A stretch of DNA of 64,000 nt from Pseudomonas entomophila (GCF_018417595.1 NZ_CP070982.1:5445001-5509000), one strand, 5' to 3'. Counted from the stretch's first letter, positions 1-8,433 are shown. The notes: a model not told the origin generated them from the sequence alone. Numbers and translations are program-made.

Positions 1-810
1 GCCGAGAGCATGGGCGTCGATATTGCCGCGCCGCCCGGCATGGAAGAGATGACCAACCAGCTGCAGAGCCTGTTCGCCAACATGGGCAAGGGCAAGCGCA
101 AGAGCCGCAAGCTGAAGGTGAAAGAAGCCCTGAAGATGGTCCGCGATGAAGAGGCGAGCCGCCTGGTCAACGAGGAAGAGCTCAAGGCCAAGGCCCTGGA
201 AGCGGTCGAACAACACGGCATCGTGTTCATCGACGAGATCGACAAGGTGGCCAAGCGTGGCAATGTCGGTGGCGCCGACGTGTCCCGCGAAGGCGTGCAG
301 CGCGACCTGCTGCCGCTGATCGAAGGCTGCACGGTCAACACCAAGCTGGGCATGGTCAAGACCGACCATATCCTGTTCATCGCCTCCGGCGCGTTCCACC
401 TGAGCAAACCCAGCGACCTGGTGCCTGAACTGCAAGGCCGCCTGCCAATCCGTGTCGAGCTCAAGGCGCTGACCCCGGAAGACTTCGAGCGCATCCTGAA
501 AGAGCCGCACGCCTCGCTGACCGAACAGTACCGCGAGCTGCTCAAGACCGAAGGCCTGCATATCGAGTTCGCCGACGAAGGCCTCAAGCGCCTGGCCGAG
601 ATCGCCTTCCAGGTCAACGAGAAGACCGAGAACATCGGTGCCCGCCGCCTGCACACCCTGCTCGAGCGCCTGCTCGAAGAGGTGTCGTTCAGCGCCGGCG
701 ACCTGGCCAGCACCCACGACGAGAAGCCGATCCACATCGACGCGGCCTATGTGAACAGCCACCTCGGTGAGCTGGCGCAGAACGAAGACCTGTCGCGCTA
801 CATCCTGTAA
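1..810 (+). CDS. hslU: HslU ATPase subunit of the HslUV protease (5' partial)
   Basis: ATPase/unfoldase of the ATP-dependent HslVU protease in the cytoplasm, which unfolds substrates and feeds them to HslV. The reading frame is open from base 1, so about 269 C-terminal residues are present of roughly 445 usual for the family; the N-terminal region with Walker A lies outside the window. Visible are the Walker B segment (IVFIDEIDK, near bases 220-250), the sensor-2 GARRLHT motif and the strongly conserved C-terminus LSRYIL that docks into HslV. hslV should lie just upstream. Truncation is only a window edge effect. Confidence 0.96.
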   Translation, partial: AESMGVDIAAPPGMEEMTNQLQSLFANMGKGKRKSRKLKVKEALKMVRDEEASRLVNEEELKAKALEAVEQHGIVFIDEIDKVAKRGNVGGADVSREGVQRDLLPLIEGCTVNTKLGMVKTDHILFIASGAFHLSKPSDLVPELQGRLPIRVELKALTPEDFERILKEPHASLTEQYRELLKTEGLHIEFADEGLKRLAEIAFQVNEKTENIGARRLHTLLERLLEEVSFSAGDLASTHDEKPIHIDAAYVNSHLGELAQNEDLSRYIL

Positions 811-818
811 GACCGCGT

Positions 819-923
819 GGGGCCGCTGCGCGGCCCGTTCGCGGCACAAGGCCGCTCCTACAGGGAATCGCGATCGTCTGTAGGAGCGGCCTTGTGCCGC
901 GAACGGGCTGCGCAGCAGCCCCT
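819..923. repeat. REP inverted pair (GCACAAGGCCGCTCCTACA type)
   Basis: Two copies of GCGGCACAAGGCCGCTCCTA face each other around a short spacer, flanked by GC-rich arms resembling GGGCTGCGCAGCAGCCC. It lies between hslU and the DUF971 gene and can fold into a strong hairpin. Confidence 0.9.
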
Positions 924-981
924 TGCACAATGGCCAAAATCACTCGAAGCTTGCCGCTTGAAGCCAGAGAGAGACATAGCC

Positions 982-1359
982 ATGGCCCGCCTGCCCACCG
1001 CGATCAACCTGCACAAAGCCTCGAAGACCCTCACCCTCACCTACGCCCCCGGCGAGGTCTACCACCTGCCCGCCGAATTCCTGCGCGTGCACTCCCCCTC
1101 CGCCGAGGTCCAGGGCCACGGCAATCCCATCCTGCAGTTCGGCAAGATCAATGTCGGCCTCAGCGGCCTGGAACCGGCCGGTCAATATGCACTGAAACTG
1201 ACCTTCGACGACGGCCATGACTCCGGATTGTTCACCTGGGAATACCTGGAACAGCTGTGCCTGCGCCAGGAGCAATTGTGGGCCGATTATCTGGACGAAT
1301 TGCACAAGGCCGGCAAATCCCGCGACCCGTCGGAATCGGTGGTGAAACTGATGCTCTAG
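982..1359 (+). CDS. DUF971 family protein (gamma-butyrobetaine hydroxylase-like N-terminal domain)
   Basis: 125-residue protein of the DUF971 family. The family corresponds to the small N-terminal domain of gamma-butyrobetaine hydroxylase, occurs alone in many bacteria and has no established reaction. Typical features are the N-terminal INLHKASKTLTLTY strand region, LPAEFLRVHSPSAEV and the FDDGHDSGLFTWEYL segment near the C-terminal third. The ATG at 982 is chosen because the homologous region begins there and GAGAGAGA precedes it; the frame is open further upstream only through the REP. The gene sits between hslVU and phaC1, a common arrangement in Pseudomonas. Function unknown. Confidence 0.88.
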   Translation: MARLPTAINLHKASKTLTLTYAPGEVYHLPAEFLRVHSPSAEVQGHGNPILQFGKINVGLSGLEPAGQYALKLTFDDGHDSGLFTWEYLEQLCLRQEQLWADYLDELHKAGKSRDPSESVVKLML

Positions 1360-1695
1360 CTCAAGGCTCCCACGCTTTAGAGCGCATTTTCTAATCTCAT
1401 CTGCTTGAATGCCTGGATGGCAGCCAAAGACTGGCTGTCTTGCGCATTACACGAAAGTCGGGTAACCAATGGAGCTGGCAAGTTCCCTGCATTGCATTTC
1501 GGGCAAGCAGGGCCAGGCCGGTAGGTAGAGGTCGCGAGCGAAAGCAGGCTGTCTTCACACGCAGAAAATCCCGCCGCTCATCACCGACACGCCCCCGGTC
1601 GCAGCACCGCTGTTCCTTATCACTGGTCACCCGAGTAGCAGTACCGGGCTGTCACAGCACACCGGTACTCGTCTCAGGACAACGGAGCGTCGTAG
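1360..1695 (+). promoter_or_regulatory. phaC1 leader/promoter region (336 bases without a gene)
   Basis: No credible gene is visible; the short frame at 1440-1703 lacks any family resemblance. At 1476-1490 the sequence TGGCAAGTTCCCTGC has the GG-N10-GC spacing of a sigma-54 -24/-12 element. The phaC1 ribosome-binding site (GGACAACGGAGCG) ends the region. The sigma-54 call is inference. Confidence 0.45.
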
Positions 1696-3375
1696 ATGAG
1701 TAACAAGAACAACGATGAGTTGCAGCGGCAGGCCTCGGAGAACACCTTGGGGCTGAACCCGGTCATCGGCATTCGCCGCAAGGATCTGTTGACCTCGGCG
1801 CGCACGGTATTGCGCCAGGCATTGCGTCAACCGTTGCACAGCGCCAAGCACGTGGCGCATTTCGGCCTGGAACTGAAGAACGTGCTGCTGGGCAAATCGA
1901 GTCTTCAGCCCGAAAGCGACGACCGTCGCTTCAGCGACCCGGCCTGGAGCAACAACCCGCTGTACCGCCGCTACCTGCAGACTTACCTGGCCTGGCGCAA
2001 GGAGCTGCACGACTGGATCGGCGAGAGCGACCTGTCGCCCCAGGACATCAGCCGCGGCCAGTTCGTCATCAACCTGATGACCGAGGCCATGGCGCCCACC
2101 AACACCCTCTCCAACCCCGCCGCGGTCAAGCGCTTCTTCGAGACCGGCGGCAAGAGCCTGCTCGACGGCCTCTCCCACCTCGCCAAGGACCTGGTCAACA
2201 ACGGCGGCATGCCCAGCCAGGTGAACATGGAAGCCTTCGAGGTGGGCAAGAACCTGGCCACCAGCGAAGGCGCGGTGGTGTACCGCAACGATGTGCTGGA
2301 ACTGATCCAGTACAGCCCCATCACCGAACAGGTGCACGCCCGCCCCCTGCTGGTGGTGCCGCCGCAGATCAACAAGTTCTACGTCTTCGACCTGAGCCCG
2401 GAAAAGAGCCTGGCGCGCTTCTGCCTGCGCTCCCAGCAGCAGACTTTCATCGTCAGCTGGCGCAACCCGACCAAGGCGCAACGCGAGTGGGGCCTGTCGA
2501 CCTACATCGACGCGCTGAAGGAAGCTGTCGACGCAGTGCTGGCGATCACCGGCAGCAAAGACTTGAACATGCTCGGCGCCTGCTCGGGCGGCATCACCTG
2601 CACCGCGCTGGTAGGCCACTACGCGGCGCTCGGCGAGAAGAAGGTCAACGCCCTCACGCTGCTGGTCAGCGTGCTCGACACCACGGTCGACACCCAGGTG
2701 GCGCTGTTCGTCGACGAGCAGACGCTGGAGGCGGCCAAGCGCCACTCCTATCAAGCCGGCGTGCTCGAAGGCAGCGACATGGCCAAGGTGTTCGCCTGGA
2801 TGCGCCCCAACGACCTGATCTGGAACTACTGGGTCAACAACTACCTGCTGGGCAACGAGCCGCCGGTGTTCGACATCCTGTTCTGGAACAACGACACCAC
2901 GCGCCTGCCGGCCGCCTTCCACGGCGACCTCATCGAGATGTTCAAGAACAACCCGCTGATCCGCTCCAACGCCCTGGAAGTGTGCGGCACCGCCATCGAC
3001 CTGAAGCAGGTCGACTGCGACATCTACAGCGTCGCCGGCACCGCCGACCACATCACCCCCTGGCAATCGTGCTACCGCTCGGCGCACCTGTTCGGCGGCA
3101 AGATCGAGTTCGTGCTGTCCAACAGCGGGCACATCCAGAGCATTCTCAACCCGCCAGGCAACCCCAAGGCGCGCTTCCTGACCGGCGAGGACCGCCCGGA
3201 CGATCCGGTGGCCTGGCAGGAGAACGCAGTCAAGCACGCCGACTCCTGGTGGCTGCACTGGCAGAGCTGGCTGGGCGAGCGCGCGGGCGAACTGAAGAAA
3301 GCACCCACGCGCCTGGGCAACCGCACATACGCCGCCGGCGAGGCATCGCCGGGCACCTATGTCCACGAACGCTGA
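1696..3375 (+). CDS. phaC1: Class II poly(3-hydroxyalkanoate) synthase PhaC1
   Basis: Polymerises (R)-3-hydroxyacyl-CoA of medium chain length into PHA at the granule surface. 559 residues, the usual length for class II synthases. The lipase-like box GACSGG carries the catalytic cysteine at residue 296; the conserved RPNDLIWNYWVNNYL and the C-terminal SGHIQSILNPPGNPK segment with the catalytic histidine are intact. The start follows an ACGGAGCG ribosome-binding site. It heads phaC1-phaZ-phaC2-phaD, all on the same strand, and is a paralogue of PhaC2 in the same cluster. Confidence 0.98.
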   Translation: MSNKNNDELQRQASENTLGLNPVIGIRRKDLLTSARTVLRQALRQPLHSAKHVAHFGLELKNVLLGKSSLQPESDDRRFSDPAWSNNPLYRRYLQTYLAWRKELHDWIGESDLSPQDISRGQFVINLMTEAMAPTNTLSNPAAVKRFFETGGKSLLDGLSHLAKDLVNNGGMPSQVNMEAFEVGKNLATSEGAVVYRNDVLELIQYSPITEQVHARPLLVVPPQINKFYVFDLSPEKSLARFCLRSQQQTFIVSWRNPTKAQREWGLSTYIDALKEAVDAVLAITGSKDLNMLGACSGGITCTALVGHYAALGEKKVNALTLLVSVLDTTVDTQVALFVDEQTLEAAKRHSYQAGVLEGSDMAKVFAWMRPNDLIWNYWVNNYLLGNEPPVFDILFWNNDTTRLPAAFHGDLIEMFKNNPLIRSNALEVCGTAIDLKQVDCDIYSVAGTADHITPWQSCYRSAHLFGGKIEFVLSNSGHIQSILNPPGNPKARFLTGEDRPDDPVAWQENAVKHADSWWLHWQSWLGERAGELKKAPTRLGNRTYAAGEASPGTYVHER

Positions 3376-3439
3376 GTGAAACCGCGGTGGTGCGCCCCGT
3401 GGCGCATCACCGCGCTACGTCCACCACAGAGTCACGCGT

Positions 3440-4291
3440 ATGCCGCCACCCTACATCTTCAGGACCGTCGAGCTGGATGATCAGTCCATCCGCACCGCGG
3501 TCCGTCCGGGCAAGCCGCACCTGACACCCTTGCTGATCTTCAACGGCATCGGTGCCAACCTCGAGCTGGTGTTCCCGTTCATCGAGGCCCTGGATCCGGA
3601 CCTGGAGGTGATCGCCTTCGACGTGCCCGGCGTCGGCGGCTCGTCGACGCCCCGCCACCCTTACCGCTTCCCCGGGCTGGCCAAGCTGACGGCGCGCATG
3701 CTCGACTACCTGGACTACGGCCAGGTCAACGCGATCGGCGTGTCCTGGGGCGGCGCCCTGGCCCAGCAGTTCGCCCACGACTACCCGGAGCGCTGCAAGA
3801 AGCTGGTGCTCGCCGCCACCGCCGCCGGCGCGGTGATGGTGCCGGGCAAGCCCAAGGTGCTGTGGATGATGGCCAGCCCGCGGCGCTACATCCAGCCATC
3901 CCACGTGATCCGCATCGCCCCGACCATCTATGGCGGTGGTTTTCGCCGCGACCCCGACCTGGCCCTGCACCACGCCTCGAAGGTGCGCTCCGGCGGCAAG
4001 CTGGGCTACTACTGGCAGCTGTTCGCCGGGCTCGGCTGGACCAGCATCCACTGGCTGCACAAGATCCACCAGCCCACCCTGGTGCTGGCCGGCGACGATG
4101 ACCCGTTGATCCCGCTGATCAACATGCGCCTGCTGGCCTGGCGAATTCCCAATGCGCAGCTACACATAATCGACGATGGCCATCTGTTCCTGATCACCCG
4201 GGCCGAGGCCGTCGCCCCGATCATCATGAAATTCCTCCAGCAAGAGCGCCAGCGCGCGGTCATGCACCCCCGGCCCGCCTCCGGCGGCTGA
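3440..4291 (+). CDS. phaZ: Intracellular medium-chain-length PHA depolymerase PhaZ
   Basis: Alpha/beta hydrolase that mobilises stored PHA from the granule, releasing hydroxyalkanoic acids. 283 residues, matching the known P. putida enzyme. The lipase box GVSWGG places the nucleophile at Ser102; Asp221 (in GDDDPLIPL) and His248 (in DDGHLF) complete the triad. It lies between the two synthase genes with a 64-base gap after phaC1, so synthesis and breakdown are co-encoded. A very stable hairpin follows the stop codon. Confidence 0.98.
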   Translation: MPPPYIFRTVELDDQSIRTAVRPGKPHLTPLLIFNGIGANLELVFPFIEALDPDLEVIAFDVPGVGGSSTPRHPYRFPGLAKLTARMLDYLDYGQVNAIGVSWGGALAQQFAHDYPERCKKLVLAATAAGAVMVPGKPKVLWMMASPRRYIQPSHVIRIAPTIYGGGFRRDPDLALHHASKVRSGGKLGYYWQLFAGLGWTSIHWLHKIHQPTLVLAGDDDPLIPLINMRLLAWRIPNAQLHIIDDGHLFLITRAEAVAPIIMKFLQQERQRAVMHPRPASGG

Positions 4292-4293
4292 CG

Positions 4294-4326
4294 CCGGGCC
4301 GGCGCATGGAATACGCGCCGGCCCGG
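4294..4326 (+). promoter_or_regulatory. Perfect 12-bp hairpin between phaZ and phaC2
   Basis: Arms CCGGGCCGGCGC (4294-4305) and GCGCCGGCCCGG (4315-4326) pair perfectly around a 9-base loop, starting just after the phaZ stop. No run of T follows, so it is not a classical intrinsic terminator; it may attenuate transcription or stabilise the upstream mRNA. Confidence 0.6.
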
Positions 4327-4372
4327 CCTTGCTGTGTTCCAGCGCTTGCTGGCCTGACGATGGAGTGTTGGC

Positions 4373-6055
4373 ATGAAAGACAAACCGGCATCAGGGACGA
4401 CACCGGTCCCCGCCACCAGCATGAACCTGCAGAACGCAATCAACGGCCTGCGCGGTCGCGACCTGCTGTCGACCCTGCGCCATGTCGGCCGCCACGGCCT
4501 GCGCCACCCGTTGTACACCGCCCGCCACCTGCTGGAACTGGGCGGCACCCTGGGTCGGGTAATACTTGGCGACACGCCGTTCCAGCCCCATGCCCGCGAC
4601 AACCGTTTCAGCGACCCGACCTGGAGCGAAAACCCGCTCTACCGCCGAGGGCTGCAGGCCTACCTCGCCTGGCAGAAGCAGACCCGCCGCTGGATCGAGG
4701 AAAGCACCCTGAGTGACGACGATCGTGCCCGTGCGCAATTCCTGTTCACCCTGGTCAGCGACGCCGTGGCCCCGAGCAATTCACTGCTCAACCCGCTGGC
4801 GGTCAAGGAGCTGTTCAACACCGGCGGCCAGAGCCTGCTGCGTGGCGCCAGCTACCTGCTGGACGACCTGCGCCACAACGACGGCCTCCCGCGCCAGGTC
4901 GACGAACGCGCCTTCGAGGTCGGTGGCAACCTCGCCGCCACCCCGGGCGCGGTGGTGTTTCGCAACGAGCTGCTGGAGCTGATCCAGTACAAGCCCATGA
5001 GCGAACAACAGTACGCCCGCCCCTTGCTGGTGGTACCCCCTCAAATCAACAAGTACTACATCTTCGACCTGAGCCCGACCAACAGCTTCGTCCAGTACAT
5101 GCTCAAGAACGGCCTGCAGGTGTTCATGGTCAGCTGGCGCAACCCCGACCCGCGCCACCGCGAATGGGGCCTGTCGAGCTACGTGCAGGCACTGGAGGAA
5201 GCGCTGAACGCCTGCCGCAGCATCAGTGGCAGCCGCGACCTCAACCTCATGGGCGCCTGCGCCGGGGGGCTGACCATGGCCGCCCTGCAGGGCCACTTGC
5301 AGGCCAAGAAACAACTGCGCAAGGTGCGTAGCGCCACCTACCTGGTGAGCATGCTCGACAGCCAGTTCGACAGCCCCGCCAGCCTGTTCGCCGACGAGCA
5401 GACCATCGAGGCGTCCAAGCGTCGCTCCTACCAGCGCGGCGTGCTCGACGGCGGCGAGGTGGCGCGGATCTTCGCCTGGATGCGCCCCAACGACCTGATC
5501 TGGAATTACTGGGTCAACAACTACCTGATGGGCAAGAAGCCACCGGCGTTCGACATTCTCTACTGGAACGCCGACAGCACCCGCCTGCCCGCCGCCTATC
5601 ACGGCGAGTTGCTGGACTTCTTCAAGCTCAACCCACTGACCTTCCCCGAGGGGCTCGAGGTGTGCGGCACCCCCATCGACCTCAAGCAGGTCGACCTCGA
5701 CAGTTTCACCGTGGCCGGCAGCAACGACCACATCACCCCCTGGGACGCGGTGTACCGCTCGGCCCTGCTGCTCGGTGGCGACCGGCGTTTCCTGCTGGCC
5801 AACAGTGGGCATATCCAGAGCATCATCAACCCGCCCGGCAACCCCAAGTCCTACTACCTCGAGAACCCCAAGCTGTCCAGCGACCCACGGGCCTGGTTCC
5901 ACGATGCCCAGCGTCGCGACGGCAGCTGGTGGCCACTGTGGCAGGAATGGATCACCCAGCGCTCGGGCACGCTCAAGCCACAGCGCACGGAACTGGGCAA
6001 CGCCACCTATCCACCGCTGGGCCCTGCGCCAGGCAACTATGTGATGGCCCGCTGA
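4373..6055 (+). CDS. phaC2: Class II poly(3-hydroxyalkanoate) synthase PhaC2
   Basis: Second class II PHA synthase, 560 residues, same reaction as PhaC1 with overlapping substrate range. The box GACAGG holds catalytic Cys296; the GSNDHITPWDAVYRSA segment (with the catalytic aspartate) and SGHIQSIINPPGNPK are present. It differs from PhaC1 mainly at the N-terminus and at the lipase-box residue after cysteine (Ala instead of Ser). Only 4 bases separate its stop from phaD, pointing to cotranscription and probably translational coupling. Confidence 0.98.
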   Translation: MKDKPASGTTPVPATSMNLQNAINGLRGRDLLSTLRHVGRHGLRHPLYTARHLLELGGTLGRVILGDTPFQPHARDNRFSDPTWSENPLYRRGLQAYLAWQKQTRRWIEESTLSDDDRARAQFLFTLVSDAVAPSNSLLNPLAVKELFNTGGQSLLRGASYLLDDLRHNDGLPRQVDERAFEVGGNLAATPGAVVFRNELLELIQYKPMSEQQYARPLLVVPPQINKYYIFDLSPTNSFVQYMLKNGLQVFMVSWRNPDPRHREWGLSSYVQALEEALNACRSISGSRDLNLMGACAGGLTMAALQGHLQAKKQLRKVRSATYLVSMLDSQFDSPASLFADEQTIEASKRRSYQRGVLDGGEVARIFAWMRPNDLIWNYWVNNYLMGKKPPAFDILYWNADSTRLPAAYHGELLDFFKLNPLTFPEGLEVCGTPIDLKQVDLDSFTVAGSNDHITPWDAVYRSALLLGGDRRFLLANSGHIQSIINPPGNPKSYYLENPKLSSDPRAWFHDAQRRDGSWWPLWQEWITQRSGTLKPQRTELGNATYPPLGPAPGNYVMAR

Positions 6056-6059
6056 ACGG

Positions 6060-6674
6060 ATGAAGACCCGCGACCGTATCCTCGAATGCGCCCTGCAGTT
6101 GTTCAACCGCCAGGGCGAGCCGAATGTCTCGACCCTGGAGATCGCCAACGAACTGGGCATCAGCCCGGGCAACCTGTACTACCACTTCCACGGCAAGGAG
6201 CCGCTGGTGATCGGCTTGTTCGAGCGCTTCGAGGAAGAGCTGATGACCTTGCTCGACCCACCGCTGGACGTACAGCTGGAGGCCGAGGACTACTGGCTGT
6301 TCCTGCACCTGATCGTCGAACGCATGGCCCAGTACCGGTTCCTGCTCCAGGACCTGTCCAACCTCACCGGCCGCCTGCCCAAGCTGGCGCGGGGCATGCG
6401 CAGCCTGATCAACGCCCTCAAGCGCACCCTGGCCGCACTGCTGGCCAGCCTCAAGGCCCAGGGCCAGGTGACCAGCGAGACCCAGGCATTGGGGCAACTG
6501 GTGGAACAGATCACCCTGACCCTGATCTGCTCGCTGGACTACCAGCGGGTGATCGGCCGCGAGGGCGATGTGGGGGTGGTGGTGTACCAGGTGATGATGC
6601 TGGTGGCGCCACACCTGCAGGCGCCGGCGCGCAGGGCGGCGGAACAGTTGGCGATGCGCTATCTGGAAGGCTGA
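6060..6674 (+). CDS. phaD: TetR-family regulator PhaD of the PHA cluster
   Basis: 204-residue TetR-type regulator. The N-terminal helix-turn-helix covers about residues 5-50 (TRDRILECALQLFNRQGE ... SPGNLYYHFHGKEPLV); the rest is a helical ligand-binding/dimer domain. In P. putida, PhaD is an unusual TetR member that activates the phaC1 and phaI promoters, probably responding to a CoA metabolite of fatty-acid degradation (known from the family, not visible here). It is the last gene of the pha synthase operon and converges on phaF across a REP pair. Confidence 0.96.
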   Translation: MKTRDRILECALQLFNRQGEPNVSTLEIANELGISPGNLYYHFHGKEPLVIGLFERFEEELMTLLDPPLDVQLEAEDYWLFLHLIVERMAQYRFLLQDLSNLTGRLPKLARGMRSLINALKRTLAALLASLKAQGQVTSETQALGQLVEQITLTLICSLDYQRVIGREGDVGVVVYQVMMLVAPHLQAPARRAAEQLAMRYLEG

Positions 6675-6699
6675 ATTCTGTAGATCGGCGTTGACAGCA

Positions 6700-6764
6700 T
6701 TCGCGGCCAAGCCCGCTCCCACAGGGTTTGAGATACGCCTGTGGGAGCGGGAGTTGCCCGCGAA
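6700..6764. repeat. REP inverted pair (AAGCCCGCTCCCACA type) between phaD and phaF
   Basis: Arms around GGCCAAGCCCGCTCCCACAGG (6705-6725) and its imperfect complement (6738-6764) form a long hairpin between two convergent genes, where it may stop transcription from both sides. Confidence 0.85.
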
Positions 6765-6779
6765 GTTGACGACGCGGTG

Positions 6780-7493
6780 TCAGGCCTGGGCGGCCGCGTT
6801 CACCGGTGCCGACGGGGTGGCGCTGGCCGGCGCCGCGCTGGGTGCCGGGGCGGCGGTTGCTGCTGGCGCAACGCCCGCAGGCTTGGCCGCAGCGGCTTTC
6901 TTCACTGCCGGTTTCTTGGCCGCAGCCGGCTTGGCGGCCGGTTTTGCCGCTGGCTTGGCCGCTGCGGTTTTAGCCGCAGGCTTGGCGGCTGGCTTCGCCG
7001 CAGCGGTCTTGGCTGCCGGCTTGGCGGCGGCCTTGGCCAGCGGTTTGGCCGCAGTCTTGCTCGCGCCCGCCTTGGAGATCGGCGTGACCGAAGCGCCAGT
7101 CAGTTTCTCGATCTGCTTGGTCAGCGTGTCGACCTGCTGGTGCAGGGCCTTGATCTCATTGCGGCTGGGCACGCCCAGGCGCGAGATGGCGCTGTTCAGA
7201 CGCTTGTCGAAGGCTTCTTCGAGCTCGCTCCACTTGCCCAGGGCACGTTCCTTGACGTCGGACACCCGCGAAGTGGTCGCCGACTTGGCGCTGCCAGCGG
7301 CCGAATCGACGCTCTTCTTCGCCTGCTTTTCAGCTTTCTCGCCATCCTTCACCAGCGTGTCGAACAGCTTCGGACCGTCCTGGTCGATCTTCGAGTAGAT
7401 ACCCAGGCCAGCCAGCCAGATCTTGCGGGAGTACTTCTCGATTCCGCCGACCCAGGAGCTACCTTCTTTCTCGGTGTTCTTCTTGCCAGCCAT
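6780..7493 (-). CDS. phaF: PHA granule-associated phasin PhaF with histone-like tail
   Basis: 237-residue phasin that coats PHA granules and, in P. putida, also binds DNA and helps distribute granules at cell division. Residues 1 to about 130 are the amphipathic phasin domain shared with PhaI (GIEKYSRKIWLAGLGIYSKI), with a short coiled-coil stretch (LHQQVDTLTKQIEKLTG). The C-terminal 100 residues are a lysine/alanine/proline-rich histone H1-like tail of AAKPAAKPA repeats ending in an Ala/Pro-rich, lysine-poor segment. The start at 7493 (MAGKKNTEK) follows an AGGA site; the frame is open 28 codons further upstream without homology. It lies 10 bases downstream of phaI. Confidence 0.95.
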   Translation of the reverse strand: MAGKKNTEKEGSSWVGGIEKYSRKIWLAGLGIYSKIDQDGPKLFDTLVKDGEKAEKQAKKSVDSAAGSAKSATTSRVSDVKERALGKWSELEEAFDKRLNSAISRLGVPSRNEIKALHQQVDTLTKQIEKLTGASVTPISKAGASKTAAKPLAKAAAKPAAKTAAAKPAAKPAAKTAAAKPAAKPAAKPAAAKKPAVKKAAAAKPAGVAPAATAAPAPSAAPASATPSAPVNAAAQA

Positions 7494-7503
7494 CCTGCTC
7501 TCC

Positions 7504-7923
7504 TTATGGTTTGTGCGCGACGCGCTCGAGCAGCTCATGCAGCTGTTCAAGCTTGATGGACAACGCCTCAACGTCATGTTTAGACGGAATGCCGAGGCGA
7601 TTCAAGGCGCGACCGACGCGGGCGTCGAAGGCCTTCTCGATTTTGTCCAGTTGGACCTCGACTTTGCCGCGCACGCGGGTCACTTCGCGGGTGGCTTCGT
7701 CGAGCTGGCCGTTGGCGGCATCGAGCTCCTTGTCGATGCGCTTCTTGCCGCGCTTCTCGACGCCTTCACCGGCCTTGACCAGCTCCTTGAAGTAGTCGGT
7801 GCTTTCCTGGCCGACGCGGGCGTAGGCGCCCAGGCCCGCCAGCCAGATCTTGCGCGCGTAGCCGCGCACTTCGCCCAGGGTGCCCTGGTCGTCGTCTTTG
7901 TGCTTGAGACTCACTTTGGCCAT
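7504..7923 (-). CDS. phaI: PHA granule-associated phasin PhaI
   Basis: 139-residue phasin that covers PHA granules. It shares with PhaF the motif GEVRGYARKIWLAGLGAYARVGQ near residues 17-40, followed by a long amphipathic helix region (KAGEGVEKRGKKRIDKELDAANGQ) and the conserved end RLGIPSKHDVEALSIKLEQLHELLERVAHKP. The ATG at 7923 is preferred over the in-frame ATG at 7932 because GAGGTG lies at the right distance before it and known PhaI proteins start MAKV. First gene of the phaI-phaF operon. Confidence 0.95.
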   Translation of the reverse strand: MAKVSLKHKDDDQGTLGEVRGYARKIWLAGLGAYARVGQESTDYFKELVKAGEGVEKRGKKRIDKELDAANGQLDEATREVTRVRGKVEVQLDKIEKAFDARVGRALNRLGIPSKHDVEALSIKLEQLHELLERVAHKP

Positions 7924-8008
7924 GCTCTTCACCTCATGCTCATGATGGGAGGGAGAAACTGCCCATGGATTGCGGGCTTGAGCATAAGGTAGGGGGAGAA
8001 ATTAGAAT

Positions 8009-8026
8009 CCTCACCCTAAGGTGTGG
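8009..8026. promoter_or_regulatory. Palindrome upstream of phaI, candidate operator
   Basis: CCTCACCCTAAGGTGTGG has 7-bp arms with one mismatch (core CACC-CTAA-GGTG) about 86 bases upstream of the phaI start. Read on the minus strand it lies just upstream of a -10-like TCTAAT. PhaD is the natural candidate binder, by context only. Confidence 0.35.
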
Positions 8027-8089
8027 CGCTTGCGAGGTGTTCGACGTTAGCGCTGCAGCGCCCAGGAGATCGAGCGCCGCCCGCGCGGC

Positions 8090-8153
8090 GCATCGCGGAT
8101 GAATCCGCTCCTACGTTTGCCGCAACCTGTAGGAGCGGATTTATCCGCGATGC
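8090..8153. repeat. REP inverted pair (GGATAAATCCGCTCCTACA type)
   Basis: GCATCGCGGATGAATCCGCTCCTACG and GTAGGAGCGGATTTATCCGCGATGC face each other upstream of the phaI promoter region, directly after the stop of the small PHA-system gene. Confidence 0.88.
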
Positions 8154-8157
8154 ACTC

Positions 8158-8433
8158 TCAGGCCAGGGCCTTGTCCAGCGCCCGCTCGATCTCGCCCTTG
8201 ATGGTGCCGCTCATCATCGACAGCATCATGCCCAGCTTGAGCTCGACACGGATGCTGTCGTCGAAGATCTGCACGCTGCCATTGGCGCCGCTACGCGACA
8301 CATCGACGCGGTCGCCGTTCCAGCTGGCCTTGAGGTCGTATTCACGGGCCAGCCGGTCCACCAGCGCCTGCGCCTTGGCGCGGACGGCTTCGCGGCCGAG
8401 GGAGTGTTTGCGTTCGACGCTGATCTGAGTCAT
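8158..8433 (-). CDS. Polyhydroxyalkanoic acid system family protein
   Basis: 91-residue small protein of the family found in PHA-producing proteobacteria (PHA granule region protein). Recognisable features are MTQISVERKHSLGREAVRAKAQALVDRLAREYDLKASW, then two strands (GDRVDVSRSGANGSVQIF; DSIRVELKLGMMLSMMSGTIKGEIERALDKAL). The start at 8433 matches the family N-terminus; the frame runs 20 codons further upstream without homology. It lies upstream of phaI-phaF on the same strand but separated by a REP pair and the phaI promoter. Molecular function not established. Confidence 0.82.
   Translation of the reverse strand: MTQISVERKHSLGREAVRAKAQALVDRLAREYDLKASWNGDRVDVSRSGANGSVQIFDDSIRVELKLGMMLSMMSGTIKGEIERALDKALA

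Noticed and set aside
1440..1703. 87-codon frame in the phaC1 leader
   Set aside because: No ribosome-binding site, Arg/Ser-rich composition without homology, and it runs into the phaC1 start; better read as leader DNA.
1627..3366. 579-codon open frame opposite phaC1
   Set aside because: Shadow frame of phaC1 driven by GC-rich third positions; contains no recognisable domain.
7000..7060. Regular short-period repeats resembling a CRISPR or minisatellite
   Set aside because: They are the codons of the AAKPA repeats in the PhaF tail; no CRISPR-type direct repeats with unique spacers exist in the window.
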